Shown here one piece after another: positions 4,487-6,001 of a stretch of 6,001 bases of DNA. The notes beneath the pieces are model-generated. The model was not told where the DNA came from. It was given only the letters and a program-made list of their open reading frames with translations, and did not search any database. The stretch is from Bifidobacteriaceae bacterium (GTDB lineage Bacteria; Actinomycetota; Actinomycetes; Actinomycetales; WQXJ01). Position 1 is the first letter of the stretch. The number at the start of each line of letters is the position of its first letter. Where the stretch lies: assembly GCA_031261885.1 (NCBI GenBank), contig JAISIU010000078.1, positions 1 to 6,001 on the forward strand. The letters run 5' to 3'. The position numbers and the translations under genes were made by a program.

Positions 4487-5830
4487 ATGGCGCTGACCTT
4501 CGACTTCGCGGCCCGTACCGACATCGGCCTGACCCGTTCGAACAATCAGGACTCGGCCTACGCCGGGCCGCACCTGCTGGCCGTCGCGGACGGCATGGGC
4601 GGGCACGCCGGCGGCGACATCGCCTCCTCGGTCGCGATCGCGCACCTGGCGCCGCTCGACGACGAGGCCCCCGGCGCGGACGAGGCCGCGCAGCAGATCA
4701 ACCAGGTGGTGTCCGAGGCACACGCCGAGCTGTTGGAACGCGTCGCGGAGAACCCGGACCTGGCCGGTCTCGGCACGACCATCACGGCGCTGCTGCGCAC
4801 CGAGGACCGGCTCGTGCTCGCGCACATCGGCGACTCACGCGCCTACCTGCTCCACGACGGCGAGCTGAGCCAGGTCACCACCGACCACACGTTCGTCCAG
4901 TACCTCGTCGAGACCGGCAAGCTGGAGCCGGAGCAGGCCGAACGGCACCCGCAGCGGTCGCTGCTGCTGCGCGTGCTCGGCGACGTCGACCTCGGCGGCG
5001 GGCTCGACATGTCGATCCGCACGGCCCAGGCCGGCGACCGCTGGATGCTGTGCTCCGACGGTCTGACAGGCGTGGTCGCGGTTGACACGATCCACGACGT
5101 CCTCGCCTCCGAGGAGACGCCGGACGGCGCCTCGGAGCGGCTCATCGAGCTCGCGTTGCGCGGGGGCGGCCCGGACAACGTGACGTGCGTGGTCGGCGAC
5201 ATCGTCGACCTTGAGAAGACGCACGGCGAACCGCCGGCCACGGCGGTCCAGGTGGTGGGCGCCGCGGCCATCGACCGCGACCGTCCAACGCGCGGTTCCG
5301 CCGGGGCGGCCGGCAAGGCCCAGGCGCTGAGCCAGGGGGCCAAGGCCCGGACCGCGCACGCCACCGGCACGGATGAGGCCGCGGTCAAACCGGCGCCCCG
5401 GCACCGCCGCGGGCTGCGGGCCGCGCTCACCGCGCTGATCGCCGTCATCGTCGTGGCGGGGGCCGTGACGGCCGGTTACCGCTGGACCCAGAGCCAGTAC
5501 TACGTCGGCCAGGCCGACGGCAACGTCGCCATCTTCCGCGGCATCGACCAGACCATCGGTCCGCTGTCCCTGTCCCACCGGGTCCAGACCACGGCCGTGT
5601 CGGTTCAGAGCCTGCCGCAGGTGTCCCGGCAACGGTTGGCCGAGGGCCTGCCGGCCGGGTCGCTGAAGGAGGCGGAGGCCAAGCTCAACGCTTTCCTCGC
5701 CGATGCCGGGCCGGCTTCCCTCGTGGGCACGTCGCCCACGCCGTCGGCCCCGTCGGTCTCCGTCGCGCCGGTCGGTCCGGGCCAGGTCGGCGGCGTCATC
5801 GAAGACAGTCCCACCGGGGCGGCGGGATAG
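4487..5830 (+). CDS. pstP: PstP-type PP2C Ser/Thr protein phosphatase, membrane anchored
   Basis: This is a metal-dependent phosphatase of the PPM/PP2C family that removes phosphate from PknA/PknB and their targets. The 447-residue protein has an N-terminal catalytic domain (about 1-240). It shows R-S-N-N-Q-D-S at 17-23, the metal-binding A-D-G-M-G-G-H at 34-40 (Asp35), G-D-S-R at 115-118, C-S-D-G-L (Asp191) and G-G-G-P-D-N-V-T with Asp230. A variable linker (about 245-308) leads to one membrane helix (about 312-333). An extracellular domain follows, beginning S-Q-Y-Y-V-G and including the I-F-R-G-I-D-Q segment typical of PstP relatives. A short Pro/Ser tail (about 415-447) ends it. The ATG at 4487 lies four bases after the fhaB stop. 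Its own ribosome site is weak, so translation is probably coupled to fhaB. A frame open upstream inside fhaB is spurious, since the family N-terminus begins right at this ATG. All metal ligands expected from the motifs appear present. Confidence 0.95.
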   Translation: MALTFDFAARTDIGLTRSNNQDSAYAGPHLLAVADGMGGHAGGDIASSVAIAHLAPLDDEAPGADEAAQQINQVVSEAHAELLERVAENPDLAGLGTTITALLRTEDRLVLAHIGDSRAYLLHDGELSQVTTDHTFVQYLVETGKLEPEQAERHPQRSLLLRVLGDVDLGGGLDMSIRTAQAGDRWMLCSDGLTGVVAVDTIHDVLASEETPDGASERLIELALRGGGPDNVTCVVGDIVDLEKTHGEPPATAVQVVGAAAIDRDRPTRGSAGAAGKAQALSQGAKARTAHATGTDEAAVKPAPRHRRGLRAALTALIAVIVVAGAVTAGYRWTQSQYYVGQADGNVAIFRGIDQTIGPLSLSHRVQTTAVSVQSLPQVSRQRLAEGLPAGSLKEAEAKLNAFLADAGPASLVGTSPTPSAPSVSVAPVGPGQVGGVIEDSPTGAAG

Positions 5831-6001
5831 GTGGCGACGGTCGCACCGGGCCAGGCCAGACCGGGGAGGGGCGCCGAGCTGGCGCTCCTGGTTTTCGCGC
5901 TCGCCATGTCGATCTACGCCTACGCCGAGGTCGGGCTCGGCGTCATGGGACGCCTGCCCGGGAACCTCGGGCTGTATTCGGGTGAGCTGTGCGTCCTGGC
6001 G
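5831..6001 (+). CDS. rodA: SEDS-family FtsW/RodA peptidoglycan glycosyltransferase (N-terminal part only)
   Basis: Only the first 57 codons are present. They encode a short basic cytoplasmic start (Q-A-R-P-G-R-G), a first membrane helix at about residues 16-38 that opens with A-E-L-A-L-L-V-F-A, and the beginning of a second hydrophobic stretch after N-L-G-L-Y. This N-terminal pattern, and the position directly after a pstP-type gene, match the FtsW/RodA/SpoVE protein encoded at this place in the actinobacterial cluster. It would polymerise lipid II into glycan strands with a class B penicillin-binding protein, probably encoded next. GTG at 5831 abuts the phosphatase TAG with no spacing and no strong ribosome site, so translation is likely coupled. 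The catalytic part is outside the window, so FtsW and RodA cannot be told apart here; the symbol follows mycobacterial usage. Confidence 0.82.
   Translation, partial: MATVAPGQARPGRGAELALLVFALAMSIYAYAEVGLGVMGRLPGNLGLYSGELCVLA

Noticed and set aside
4799..4806. A second candidate phosphatase or kinase start within the plus-strand operon
   Set aside because: The phosphatase frame is continuous from 4487 with all motifs in order, and no frameshift or internal stop is present.
4835..5632. Long minus-strand open frames opposite the phosphatase gene
   Set aside because: They have no domain-like sequence or ribosome sites, and they lie wholly opposite a confidently identified PP2C gene inside a compact operon.

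Overview
This window is chromosomal DNA from a high-GC Gram-positive bacterium (Actinomycetota). The evidence is a base composition strongly skewed to G+C, long spurious open frames on the antisense strands, and above all the gene string fhaA, fhaB, pstP-type phosphatase, SEDS glycosyltransferase. That string is the actinobacterial cell-growth and division phosphosignalling cluster, which usually continues into a class B penicillin-binding protein and the Ser/Thr kinases PknA and PknB. The short FhaA (240 residues, with no long linker) and the FhaB beginning M-S-E-L resemble members outside the mycobacteria, but I cannot name the genus.

Layout. Bases 1-2776 on the minus strand hold a two-component system transcribed leftward. 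An OmpR/PhoB-type response regulator (2069-2776) comes first. Eight bases later follows a membrane sensor histidine kinase (2060 down to the left edge, with its last residues cut off). The kinase has one N-terminal membrane helix, an extracellular domain of about 170 residues and seven further helices, which is the 7TMR-DISM layout. A cytoplasmic HisKA/HATPase core follows. Bases 2777-3196 are a 420-base divergent intergenic region without a gene. It holds several inverted and direct repeats and one credible promoter, for fhaA. Bases 3197-6001 on the plus strand are a tightly packed operon: fhaA (3197-3919), fhaB (3928-4482, TTG start), pstP (4487-5830) and the start of an ftsW/rodA gene (5831 to the right edge). 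Gaps between genes are only 8, 4 and 0 bases.

How the genes work together. In related actinobacteria, PknA and PknB phosphorylate division and peptidoglycan-synthesis proteins on threonine. The FHA domains of FhaA and FhaB read these marks, PstP removes them, and the SEDS protein polymerises glycan strands with its partner penicillin-binding protein. The unusual part of this window is the adjoining, divergently transcribed His-Asp system, which shares the upstream region of the Ser/Thr module. Its kinase appears to sense an extracellular or membrane signal. It carries a degenerate six-residue repeat inserted in its ATP-binding domain and a set of Cys/His/Asp residues predicted at the outer face of the membrane. 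I see no mobile element, CRISPR array, RNA gene or convincing terminator.
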